Positions 1 to 5,068 of a DNA stretch of 5,079 nucleotides are shown piece by piece; position 1 is the stretch's first letter, and each line of letters opens with the position of its first letter. The stretch comes from CAZESS01 sp964594625 (GTDB lineage: Archaea > Thermoplasmatota > E2 > UBA202 > DSCA01): NCBI GenBank assembly GCA_964594625.1, contig CAZQNC010000101.1, positions 1 to 5,079 of the forward strand, in the 5' to 3' direction. A model generated the notes under the pieces. The model was not told the DNA's origin and searched no databases. It worked only from the letters and a program-made list of their open reading frames with translations. The position numbers and the translations under genes are program-made.

Positions 1-82
1 GTCGCCTGTGGCAGATTTCTGCACGGATTGCCGGTACGCCATCCACAAATCTTTAAAGCACGGCGCATTGCACAAGGCGTGA
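1..82 (+). CDS. 3' end of an unidentified upstream gene (partial)
   Basis: In the second forward frame the window opens inside a reading frame that runs 26 codons to a TGA at 80-82. The visible tail is about SPVADFCTDCRYAIHKSL followed by KHGALHKA, with a CxxC pair (FCTDC) that could belong to a C-terminal zinc or iron-sulfur site. The TGA overlaps the GTG start of the next gene in a GTGA four-base overlap, the usual arrangement of translationally coupled genes, which is the main reason to believe this frame is coding. I do not recognise the family from so short a tail. The beginning lies outside the window. Confidence 0.55.
   Translation, partial: SPVADFCTDCRYAIHKSLKHGALHKA
52..57 (+). promoter_or_regulatory. 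possible TATA box for the PP-loop/ferredoxin gene
   Basis: TTTAAA preceded by an A-rich CACAAAT (BRE-like) is centred about 25 nt upstream of the GTG at 79, the spacing expected for a leaderless archaeal transcript. It lies inside the coding tail of the upstream gene, so it would be an internal operon promoter. It may equally be chance. Confidence 0.25.
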
Positions 83-1839
83 TATACCTCGGCAAACTCA
101 AGCTGCGCTGGTGCCACGCCTGCAACGTACCCGTGCTCGGCGACCGGTGCGGCCGCTGCCAGGGAGACACGGAGCAGGTACGGCTCACGCCGCCGGGAGA
201 CATCCGGCCGGCCTTCCAGCATGACAGGAAGCTGCTCCGGGAGGTCATCGAGCAGCAGTTCGGCGCCGCCCTCGTACCGGAGGTCGTGATTCTCAACGAT
301 GCCCCGGCCATCGACCGCATGGACGAGGTCATCTTCGACGGCCGGGTGGCCGGCACGCTCCGCTACGACATCAGCGAGCGACGCTACCGCTTTTTGCCCC
401 GCATATGGTACGCCTCGCTGCTTGAACCCCGGCAGGGCTACGTGGTCGCCGATAAAGGAGCGGTGCAGCCGATCCTGAGCGGCGAAAACCTGATGGCACC
501 CGGCGTGGTCGAGGTCAGCGACGACGTCGCAGAGGGAGACGAGGTCGTCATCTTCAGCCCGGAGCGCGAGGTCATCGCCGTCGGCGCCGCCCGGATGGAC
601 GCCGACGGGATGCGCCATAGCAATCGGGGCATGGCGGTCAAAGCCCGCCGCAAGGGCACCGCCGCGCCGTCGCAGCGGCAGCGACCTTCGTGGGATGACG
701 TGCTGGCGGCCAACGCCGACGTCATGGACGACGTGGTGGGCGAGGCCGTCTCGTTCATCCGGAGCACCGCCGGGTCGCACGACGTCCCGCTGGCGGTGTC
801 GTTCAGCGGGGGAAAGGACAGCCTGGCCACCCTTTTGCTGGTGCGCGATGCAGGCTACGCGCCCCCGCTTTTGTTCGTGGACACCGGCCTGGAGTTCGAG
901 GAAACCGTGCAGCACGTCCACGGGATAGCGGAGCAGTTCGACCTGCCATTGCACGAGGAGCAGGCCGGCGACATCTTCTGGGAGACCCTGCCCTTTTTTG
1001 GGCCGCCCGCCCGCGACCGCCGATGGTGCTGCAAGACCTGCAAGCTCGGGCCGACAACCAGGCTCATCGACCGGCATTTCCCCGACGGCGTGCTCTCCTT
1101 CATCGGGCAGCGCCGCTACGAGTCCATGCAGCGCTCCCAGAAGGGCCGGGTCTGGCATAATCCCTGGGTGGAGCAGCAGCAGGGGGCGTCGCCCATCCAG
1201 CACTGGACGGCGCTGCACGTCTGGCTGTACCTGTTCCGGAAGCATCGGGAGGAGGATGTCGGATGGAATCCGCTCTACGAGCAGGGCTTCGCCCGCATCG
1301 GCTGCTGGTGCTGCCCGGCCAGCGACCTGGCAGAGTTCGAGCTGCTGGACCGGCAGAAATGGGAGCGCTACGCCGGGCATCTTGAGCGCTACGCCGAGCG
1401 GCATGGCTGCAGCGATGCATGGCTGGAAAAGGGACTGTGGCGGTGGCGTGAGCCGCCTGACTGGGCGGACGACCCCGGGGAGCAGACCCTGGAGCGGGAG
1501 CTCACGGTCGAGGCGGGCGATGAGCGGGTGGGCAACATGCTGGCCTGCCTGGGCCCGGTGGAGGAAACAGCGAATGGCTGGCGGGCCGGCGACGTCTCCA
1601 TCGAGGCTGGAGAAAAAGACATCGAGGTGTCGCCCGCCGGCAGGAAGACAGCGGCCAGGGAGACCGTGGACCGGGCGCTGCACTGCACGGGCTGCGGCGT
1701 CTGCGTCGGCCAGTGCGAGGGCAACGCCATCGCCGTGCATGGCGGGCGGGCCTGGATTGACAGAGCGAGCTGCATGCACTGCGGGGCCTGCAGCGACCTG
1801 TGCCCCGTTGTCGTATTCGGCCGCCGTGGCTACCGGTAG
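79..1839 (+). CDS. Zn-ribbon/PUA/PP-loop (PAPS reductase-like) protein with C-terminal 2x[4Fe-4S] ferredoxin domain
   Basis: 586 aa from GTG 79. The start is chosen because it overlaps the upstream stop (GTGA) and begins just before the conserved IYLGKLKLRWC segment; the frame stays open upstream without conserved sequence. Seen in order: a zinc-ribbon CxxC...CxxC (C12, C15, C24, C27); the archaeal signature LTPPGDIRPAF; a PUA-like domain (about 125-192); a PP-loop ATP-pyrophosphatase domain with SGGKDS at 243-248; CCKTC (C317, C318, C321) and GCWCC (C409, C411, C412), which could together ligate a cluster as the CC...CxxC of APS reductases does; and two ferredoxin motifs, C536/539/542/546 and C565/568/571/575. 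Proteins of this architecture are commonly annotated as phosphoadenosine phosphosulfate reductase. The PUA domain is an RNA-binding fold, so a sulfur-transfer or RNA-modification role is equally plausible (inference). Likely cytosolic; no signal or membrane segments seen. Confidence 0.9.
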   Translation: MIYLGKLKLRWCHACNVPVLGDRCGRCQGDTEQVRLTPPGDIRPAFQHDRKLLREVIEQQFGAALVPEVVILNDAPAIDRMDEVIFDGRVAGTLRYDISERRYRFLPRIWYASLLEPRQGYVVADKGAVQPILSGENLMAPGVVEVSDDVAEGDEVVIFSPEREVIAVGAARMDADGMRHSNRGMAVKARRKGTAAPSQRQRPSWDDVLAANADVMDDVVGEAVSFIRSTAGSHDVPLAVSFSGGKDSLATLLLVRDAGYAPPLLFVDTGLEFEETVQHVHGIAEQFDLPLHEEQAGDIFWETLPFFGPPARDRRWCCKTCKLGPTTRLIDRHFPDGVLSFIGQRRYESMQRSQKGRVWHNPWVEQQQGASPIQHWTALHVWLYLFRKHREEDVGWNPLYEQGFARIGCWCCPASDLAEFELLDRQKWERYAGHLERYAERHGCSDAWLEKGLWRWREPPDWADDPGEQTLERELTVEAGDERVGNMLACLGPVEETANGWRAGDVSIEAGEKDIEVSPAGRKTAARETVDRALHCTGCGVCVGQCEGNAIAVHGGRAWIDRASCMHCGACSDLCPVVVFGRRGYR

Positions 1840-3261
1840 CTACAGCAGCGCTTCTTCCGCGTGCCGTCTGTCCAGATGGGAGATGACGATGGGGGGCGAC
1901 ACGTGGCCCTCCGGGGTCTCCAGTTCGTCGACCGCTTCCACCGTGAGGGTGACATCGTCGCCGAGCATGTCTTTATGGTATTCCTTCCGGATGGCGTCGA
2001 GCAGCCGGGCTGCCTCCCCTTCTTGGTGTCCCTCCCTGAATGTGACCCGGATGCGGATGTCGTCGAGGTCTCGTTGCACTATCTGGAAGCGCTGTATCTC
2101 GAGCGTGGGGAATCGTTCGGCTGCGGTGGCCAGGGGCATGGGAAACGTGGCCGGCGGGTAGATGCTGCCGTCGGGAAGCACGATGGCGTCTTTTTTGCGT
2201 CCTTCGAGCTGCTGGAGGAGCGGGGTGTGCATGCCGCAGGTGCCCTGTTGCATGGCGAGGGCGGCGATGTCGTTGAGGCCGGTGTAGCGGATGATGGGGG
2301 TGCCGCCGGGGTAGAGACGGGTGATGACCAGGCTGCCGAACTCGCCCGCCGGCATGGGGCTGCCGTCTTTGCCGAGCGCTTCGACGTGGACGAAGTCGCT
2401 GTTGACGTGGAATTCCTGGTCGAGGCATTCGAAGGCGATGGAGCCGCCCTCGGTGGTGGCGTACAGGTCGACGACGGGTGCTTCGAATGCTTGCTGGATG
2501 TGCTGCCGGGAGATGTCGTCGAGGACTTCGCCGCTGGAGATGATGACGTCCGGTGTGACATGGGTGCCCTGGCCGTTTCTTTTGAGGGTGGCGAGGCCGG
2601 TGAGCACGCTGGTGTAGCCGATGATCAGCTCGGGCTGGAATGCGTCCATCTGCTGCATGAGCGTCCGGGTTTTTTCGCCGGTGTACAGGTTCTGGTAGTT
2701 GTCCAGGCTGAAAAACGTGGAAAGGTTGCCCAGGAGTCCTTTTTTCAGTGATTCCTCGTCGGTGGTGCCGGGCACGGAGAAGTCGCCGATGTTGGTGATC
2801 CGGGTTTTCCGCCAGTTCATGCCGTATGCCCGGAGCTGGCGGACGCCTGCGAGTGCTTCGACGGTGATGTATTCCATGTCCTTGTACATTTTCATGGGCT
2901 GGCCTGATGACCCGGAGGTGCCGACCTGGTAGGCGCTGTCCCGGTCGTAGCCCCGGGGGACGATGTTGCCGGGGTAGGCGTCGATGAGCTCCTGTTTTGT
3001 GGTCAGCGGCAGCCTCTGCAGGTCGTCGATGTCCCGGATGTCTCCTGGCGATATGTCGGCTTTTTTCCATTTCTGCCGGTAGAGCGGCACCTTCCACGCA
3101 TTTCTGATGGTGCGGCGGAGCGCCCGGTTCTGGTACCGTCGGAGCTGCTCGGGCGTGGCGCGCCAGGCGCGGCCGGGGTCTCTAAGGTACCGGATGAGCA
3201 TGCGAAGGGCAAATGCAGGGTTCAGGAAGGGGTTCATTGGCCGTTGAATACCCTGTTTCAT
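1840..3261 (-). CDS. CapK/PaaK-like adenylate-forming enzyme (phenylacetate-CoA ligase / F390 synthetase family)
   Basis: 473 aa from ATG 3261. The family activates carboxylates, or in F390 synthetase coenzyme F420, with ATP; the substrate here cannot be read from sequence. Motifs seen: P-loop-like TSGSSGQPMK (115-124), A5-like YATTEGG (267-273), A7-like IIRYTGLND (323-331) and A8-like GRKKDAI (354-360). The C-terminal lysine motif, usually GK near the end of the lid domain, reads ETPEGHVSPP (448-457), with His where the family normally has Lys. No signal peptide or membrane helix is evident; the N-terminus is basic. An alternative start at Met9 (ATG 3237, MNPFLNP) is attractive because an ATTAATAT box lies about 26 nt upstream of it, fitting leaderless transcription; neither ATG has a strong Shine-Dalgarno. 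The gene stands alone, convergent with the ferredoxin-fusion gene, whose stop codon it abuts. Confidence 0.85.
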   Translation of the reverse strand: MKQGIQRPMNPFLNPAFALRMLIRYLRDPGRAWRATPEQLRRYQNRALRRTIRNAWKVPLYRQKWKKADISPGDIRDIDDLQRLPLTTKQELIDAYPGNIVPRGYDRDSAYQVGTSGSSGQPMKMYKDMEYITVEALAGVRQLRAYGMNWRKTRITNIGDFSVPGTTDEESLKKGLLGNLSTFFSLDNYQNLYTGEKTRTLMQQMDAFQPELIIGYTSVLTGLATLKRNGQGTHVTPDVIISSGEVLDDISRQHIQQAFEAPVVDLYATTEGGSIAFECLDQEFHVNSDFVHVEALGKDGSPMPAGEFGSLVITRLYPGGTPIIRYTGLNDIAALAMQQGTCGMHTPLLQQLEGRKKDAIVLPDGSIYPPATFPMPLATAAERFPTLEIQRFQIVQRDLDDIRIRVTFREGHQEGEAARLLDAIRKEYHKDMLGDDVTLTVEAVDELETPEGHVSPPIVISHLDRRHAEEALL

Positions 3262-3267
3262 ATTAAT
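3258..3267 (-). promoter_or_regulatory. possible proximal TATA box of the CapK-like gene
   Basis: The minus strand reads ATTAATATG here, overlapping the outer ATG. Its centre is about 26 nt upstream of the second in-frame ATG (3237), matching archaeal TATA-to-TSS spacing for a leaderless start at Met9. The flanking BRE is poor, and the sequence could simply be the 5' leader of a transcript from the stronger upstream promoter near 3444. Confidence 0.25.
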
Positions 3268-3315
3268 GTTGCGTTCAGCGTCGCACGTCAGACAGGGGTG
3301 AGAGCATGCGTGTGA

Positions 3316-3336
3316 GGGTGGCAGGGAGGGCAGGGG
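3316..3336 (+). other. G-quadruplex motif
   Basis: Four runs of three or more G on the plus strand at 3316-3318, 3324-3326, 3328-3330 and 3333-3336, with loops of 5, 1 and 2 nt, meet the classical intramolecular G4 pattern. This is the template strand of the CapK-like gene, 55-80 nt upstream of its start. The surrounding stretch (about 3295-3350) is strongly G/A biased and non-coding. Confidence 0.5.
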
Positions 3337-3341
3337 AGGCG

Positions 3342-3416
3342 AAAAAAAGCGAGTGGACGCATGGACGGTTTTTCCTGCCCGTCCCCGTGGATTTCACCAG
3401 AGCCGTCCATGTGTTC
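3342..3416 (-). terminator. hairpin plus T7 tract, intrinsic-terminator-like, on the minus strand
   Basis: CATGGACGG (3360-3368) and CCGTCCATG (3403-3411) form a perfect 9-bp inverted repeat around a 34-nt loop. On plus-strand RNA the pairing extends to 14 bp (3355-3368 with 3403-3416) using two G-U pairs. Read on the minus strand, the stem is followed after six bases by TTTTTTT (3348-3342). It lies about 70 nt beyond the stop of the dUTPase-like gene and about 80 nt before the CapK-like start. It could therefore terminate the former, attenuate the latter, or end a small RNA. Confidence 0.4.
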
Positions 3417-3418
3417 TT
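3342..3418 (-). ncRNA. candidate small RNA or attenuated leader (~77 nt)
   Basis: A strong archaeal TATA/BRE on the minus strand near 3444 predicts a start at about A3417-A3418. The transcript would open directly with one arm of a long stem (GAACACATGGACGG) and end at T7 (3348-3342). Two GGACGG copies (3379-3384 and 3403-3408 read on minus) can both pair with CCGTCC at 3363-3368. CGTCC recurs at 3355-3359, so two alternative or nested foldings exist. This promoter-stem-T-tract order is what a short non-coding RNA or a conditional leader of the CapK-like gene would show. No known RNA family is recognised and expression is unproven. Confidence 0.3.
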
Positions 3419-3438
3419 ATCTCCCTAATGCAAAAGGG

Positions 3439-3454
3439 TTATATATATTTTGTG
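3439..3454 (-). promoter_or_regulatory. strong archaeal TATA box with BRE, minus strand
   Basis: The minus strand reads CACAAAATATATATAA, an A-rich BRE joined to a near-ideal TATA element, in the most AT-rich part of the window (about 3417-3490). About 26 nt downstream falls A3418/A3417, where the hairpin begins. It would drive transcription toward the CapK-like gene with a leader of about 157-181 nt, or a separate small RNA. TATATATA is nearly symmetric, but the A-rich BRE side favours the minus direction. Confidence 0.45.
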
Positions 3455-3457
3455 TAT

Positions 3458-3480
3458 TTTGCTAACAATTTGTAAGCAAA
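3458..3480. promoter_or_regulatory. operator-like imperfect palindrome
   Basis: Arms TTTGCTAACAA (3458-3468) and TTGTAAGCAAA (3470-3480) are symmetric about T3469 with a single mismatched pair (A3464/A3474). The 23-bp size and dyad symmetry suit a dimeric helix-turn-helix regulator. It sits a few bases upstream of the BRE/TATA of the minus-strand promoter, where archaeal activators commonly bind, and just past the stop codon of the dUTPase-like gene. Confidence 0.4.
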
Positions 3481-3486
3481 TAGCTA

Positions 3487-3921
3487 TTATAGCGGGGTGA
3501 GAAGGCTGGCAAGCCGGGCATTCTCCTTGACCGCCAAACCGGCGTCCCCGACCACGAGCGGCGCCGTTATCTCCCCGCCGGCCTCCGCCACCCGGGCCGG
3601 TATATACGCGCCGGCATCCAGCAGCCGGGGCAGCGACTGCAGGAATGCACGCCCCTCCGTCAGCCGTTCGTTGAACGCGACGCGGTACACGCCGGGGCCA
3701 AGCGTCCACCATCCGTAGCCGTCATCTGGATGCCGCTTCTCGGCCGGTATCTCCTCCACGGGAGCAACCTGATATTCGCTGCCGCCGAAGTCGAGCTCCC
3801 CCCGACCCGTCATGCGCCATATCCGCGCCGCAGTGAGGTCAACCCGGTGCCCATGCACCTGCGTCTCCCCATGGATGATGCCTGCAAGCCGGTCAAACAG
3901 GTCCCTGCCGTCGCGAGCCAT
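3487..3921 (-). CDS. dUTPase/dCTP deaminase-fold protein, apparently lacking catalytic motifs
   Basis: 144 aa from ATG 3921 to TAA. The pattern follows the short archaeal dUTPase-like proteins of the DCD/DUT fold: QVHGHRVDLT (21-30), GELDFGGSEY (41-50), the characteristic WTLGPGVYRVAFNE (72-85), GAYIPARVAEAG (104-115) and a C-terminal APLVVGDAGLAVKENARLASL (120-140). In active relatives the segment after the FNE strand carries a PRSS/PRST-type motif and then a YxGR-type motif; here they read LPRLLDAGA and AGGEIT. Known enzymes of the fold hydrolyse dUTP or deaminate dCTP; this one may be a pseudoenzyme or bind another ligand (inference). A GTGAT sits only 3 nt before the ATG, too close for a good Shine-Dalgarno. 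It is divergent from the THEP1 gene, with 81 bp between starts. Confidence 0.7.
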   Translation of the reverse strand: MARDGRDLFDRLAGIIHGETQVHGHRVDLTAARIWRMTGRGELDFGGSEYQVAPVEEIPAEKRHPDDGYGWWTLGPGVYRVAFNERLTEGRAFLQSLPRLLDAGAYIPARVAEAGGEITAPLVVGDAGLAVKENARLASLLTPL

Positions 3922-3948
3922 GATATCACACGTCTATCAAGACGGCGA

Positions 3949-3958
3949 CATAAAAATG
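3949..3958 (-). promoter_or_regulatory. possible TATA box of the dUTPase-like gene
   Basis: CATTTTTATG on the minus strand is centred about 32 nt upstream of the ATG at 3921, predicting a very short 5' leader of about 6 nt. It lies in the 81-bp divergent intergenic region shared with the THEP1 gene. Confidence 0.3.
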
Positions 3959-3974
3959 TTTCACGCGAAAAGCA

Positions 3975-3980
3975 CTTAAA
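3975..3980 (+). promoter_or_regulatory. possible TATA box of the THEP1 gene
   Basis: CTTAAA, preceded by the A-rich CGAAAAG, is centred about 25 nt upstream of the GTG at 4003. That predicts leaderless transcription starting at or next to the start codon, consistent with the absence of a convincing Shine-Dalgarno upstream of the GTG. Confidence 0.35.
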
Positions 3981-4002
3981 CGGACGGGATAGTGTACACC
4001 AC

Positions 4003-4494
4003 GTGAACGTCTTCGTCACCGGCGCACCCGGCTGCGGCAAATCCACCCTGATACAGCAGCTCATAGGGCAGATGGAAGACTGCAGCATCGCAGGCATCGT
4101 CACCCCCGAAATCAGAAAAAACGGCGAGCGACAGGGATTCAAACTCGTGGACGTGGCCACCGGCAAGGAAGCCGTGCTGGCCTCCGTGGACATCACCCCG
4201 GCGGTCATCGGGAAATACGGGATCAACACGGACGGCATCGAACACATCGTCGACCTGCTTCTGCGCTCCACCATGCAGGCGGATATCATCTTCATCGACG
4301 AAATCGGCCCCATGGAGCTCCGCTCCCAACACTTCAAGGATGCAGTGCACCAGGTGCTGCAGGCAGAGCAGCCGGTGGTGGCCACGCTCCATCGACGGCT
4401 CGCCAGCCGGTACCGGCAGCACGGCGAGGTCATCCGGCTCACCCGCGACAGCTTCGACGAGGTAAAACAGGGCATCCTCCACAGGCTCTGCTAG
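4003..4494 (+). CDS. THEP1-family nucleoside-triphosphatase
   Basis: 163 aa from GTG 4003. The frame is open far upstream, but that part runs antisense through the dUTPase-like gene and lacks family similarity, whereas MNVFVTGAPGCGKST is the expected N-terminus. Seen: Walker A GAPGCGKST (7-15); the family segment AGIVTPEIRKNGERQGFKLVD (30-50); YGINTDGIE (72-80); Walker B IIFIDEIGPMEL (95-106, with D99 and E100); and VVATLHRR (125-132). Members of this small P-loop family hydrolyse ATP, GTP and other NTPs in vitro; the cellular role is not established. The length is close to the family's usual 170-180 aa. It is divergent from the dUTPase-like gene and convergent with the QueH-like gene. Probably cytosolic. 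Confidence 0.9.
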   Translation: MNVFVTGAPGCGKSTLIQQLIGQMEDCSIAGIVTPEIRKNGERQGFKLVDVATGKEAVLASVDITPAVIGKYGINTDGIEHIVDLLLRSTMQADIIFIDEIGPMELRSQHFKDAVHQVLQAEQPVVATLHRRLASRYRQHGEVIRLTRDSFDEVKQGILHRLC

Positions 4495-4500
4495 CCCTCA

Positions 4501-4506
4501 TTTTTT
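4501..4506 (+). terminator. T6 tract after the THEP1 gene
   Basis: TTTTTT starts six bases after the TAG stop at 4492-4494. Archaeal polymerase commonly terminates at such T-tracts without a hairpin. The tract overlaps the stop codon of the convergent QueH-like gene, so the two transcripts' 3' ends must lie in or overlap this 10-bp junction. Confidence 0.45.
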
Positions 4507-5050
4507 ACAGGGAGCCGCGGTAGCGCTCCCATTCGCTGAACAGGCAGCCGCAGTACTTTTGCCGGTACAGGCCGTACTGGGTGGCAATGGCCTTCCCCTG
4601 ATCCCAGCCCTCCCGGAAATCCCGGTAGTGAAACAGCACGCCATGCCGCACGGCGAGCTCCTCGCCGATGTCTTTGATGGCAGCATGCTGCTGATGATGG
4701 GAGACCAGCAATGTGGACGTGAAAGCGTCATATTCGTTGTCGGCGGCGTACCGGGCCGTCTTTTCGAGGCGGTACCGGTAGCACTGCTGGCATCGCTCCC
4801 GCCGGCCGCCGTCACGCATGGCCGCCAGGCTCATCTCCAGGTAGGGCTGCAGGTCGTAGTCGCCGTAGACCATTTCGACGTTCTCCAGAGAAGCATATTT
4901 CTCGACCGCGTCCTCCCGGGCCCGGTACTCCATGTAGGGATGCACGTTGGGGTTGTACCAGAAGCCGACGACGTCGTGCCCCTCTTCCCGCAGCTTCTTA
5001 TGGGGATAGGCAAAGCAGGGAGCGCAGCAGATGTGGACCAGGACTGCCAT
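4505..5050 (-). CDS. queH: QueH-like (COG1636/DUF208) epoxyqueuosine reductase-family protein
   Basis: 181 aa, full length, from ATG 5050 to TAA. Seen: HICCAPC at the N-terminus (H6, C8, C9, C12), YNPNVHP (32-38), RCQQCYRYRL (86-95, with C87 and C90), FTSTLLVSHHQQH (110-122), YRDFREG (142-148) and YRQKYCGCLFS (162-172, with C167 and C169). These are the conserved blocks of QueH, which in bacteria reduces epoxyqueuosine to queuosine in tRNA using an Fe-S cluster and a second metal bound by these cysteines. Archaea normally make archaeosine rather than queuosine, so the substrate in this host is uncertain. The gene is convergent with THEP1 across 10 bp. An ATG with poor Shine-Dalgarno and a T-rich box about 24 nt upstream suggests a leaderless start. 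Family call sure; substrate unsure. Confidence 0.88.
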   Translation of the reverse strand: MAVLVHICCAPCFAYPHKKLREEGHDVVGFWYNPNVHPYMEYRAREDAVEKYASLENVEMVYGDYDLQPYLEMSLAAMRDGGRRERCQQCYRYRLEKTARYAADNEYDAFTSTLLVSHHQQHAAIKDIGEELAVRHGVLFHYRDFREGWDQGKAIATQYGLYRQKYCGCLFSEWERYRGSL

Positions 5051-5068
5051 GGGCTGTCAACGCCACGT

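Noticed and set aside
28..78. TTG start at 28 for the PP-loop gene
   Set aside because: The extra 17 residues show no family similarity, the frame is open further upstream without a stop, and a second-frame gene tail ends in a GTGA overlap at 79.
998..2161. Plus-strand frame of 387 codons
   Set aside because: It is an out-of-frame shadow of the PP-loop gene and the CapK-like gene, with S/R/A-rich low-complexity sequence.
1861..2751. Long plus-strand frame of 296 codons
   Set aside because: It is antisense to the CapK-like gene, rich in low-complexity G, V, D and E, and shows no recognisable motif; typical high-GC shadow.
3288..3410. 40-codon minus-strand frame MDGSGEIHGDGQEKPSMRPL...
   Set aside because: It starts 8 nt after the putative transcription start with GGGAG upstream, but it runs through the hairpin and T7 and is proline/cysteine/histidine low complexity; leader-peptide coding is possible but unsupported.
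3439..3475. Plus-strand promoter from TATATATA
   Set aside because: The A-rich BRE lies on the minus-strand side, and the only plus-strand frame downstream is antisense to the dUTPase-like gene.
3730..4002. ATG-initiated N-terminal extension of the THEP1 protein
   Set aside because: It runs antisense through the dUTPase-like gene, and the conserved family N-terminus begins at GTG 4003.
3976..4482. Minus-strand frame of 168 codons
   Set aside because: It is antisense to the THEP1 gene, whose Walker motifs are unambiguous.
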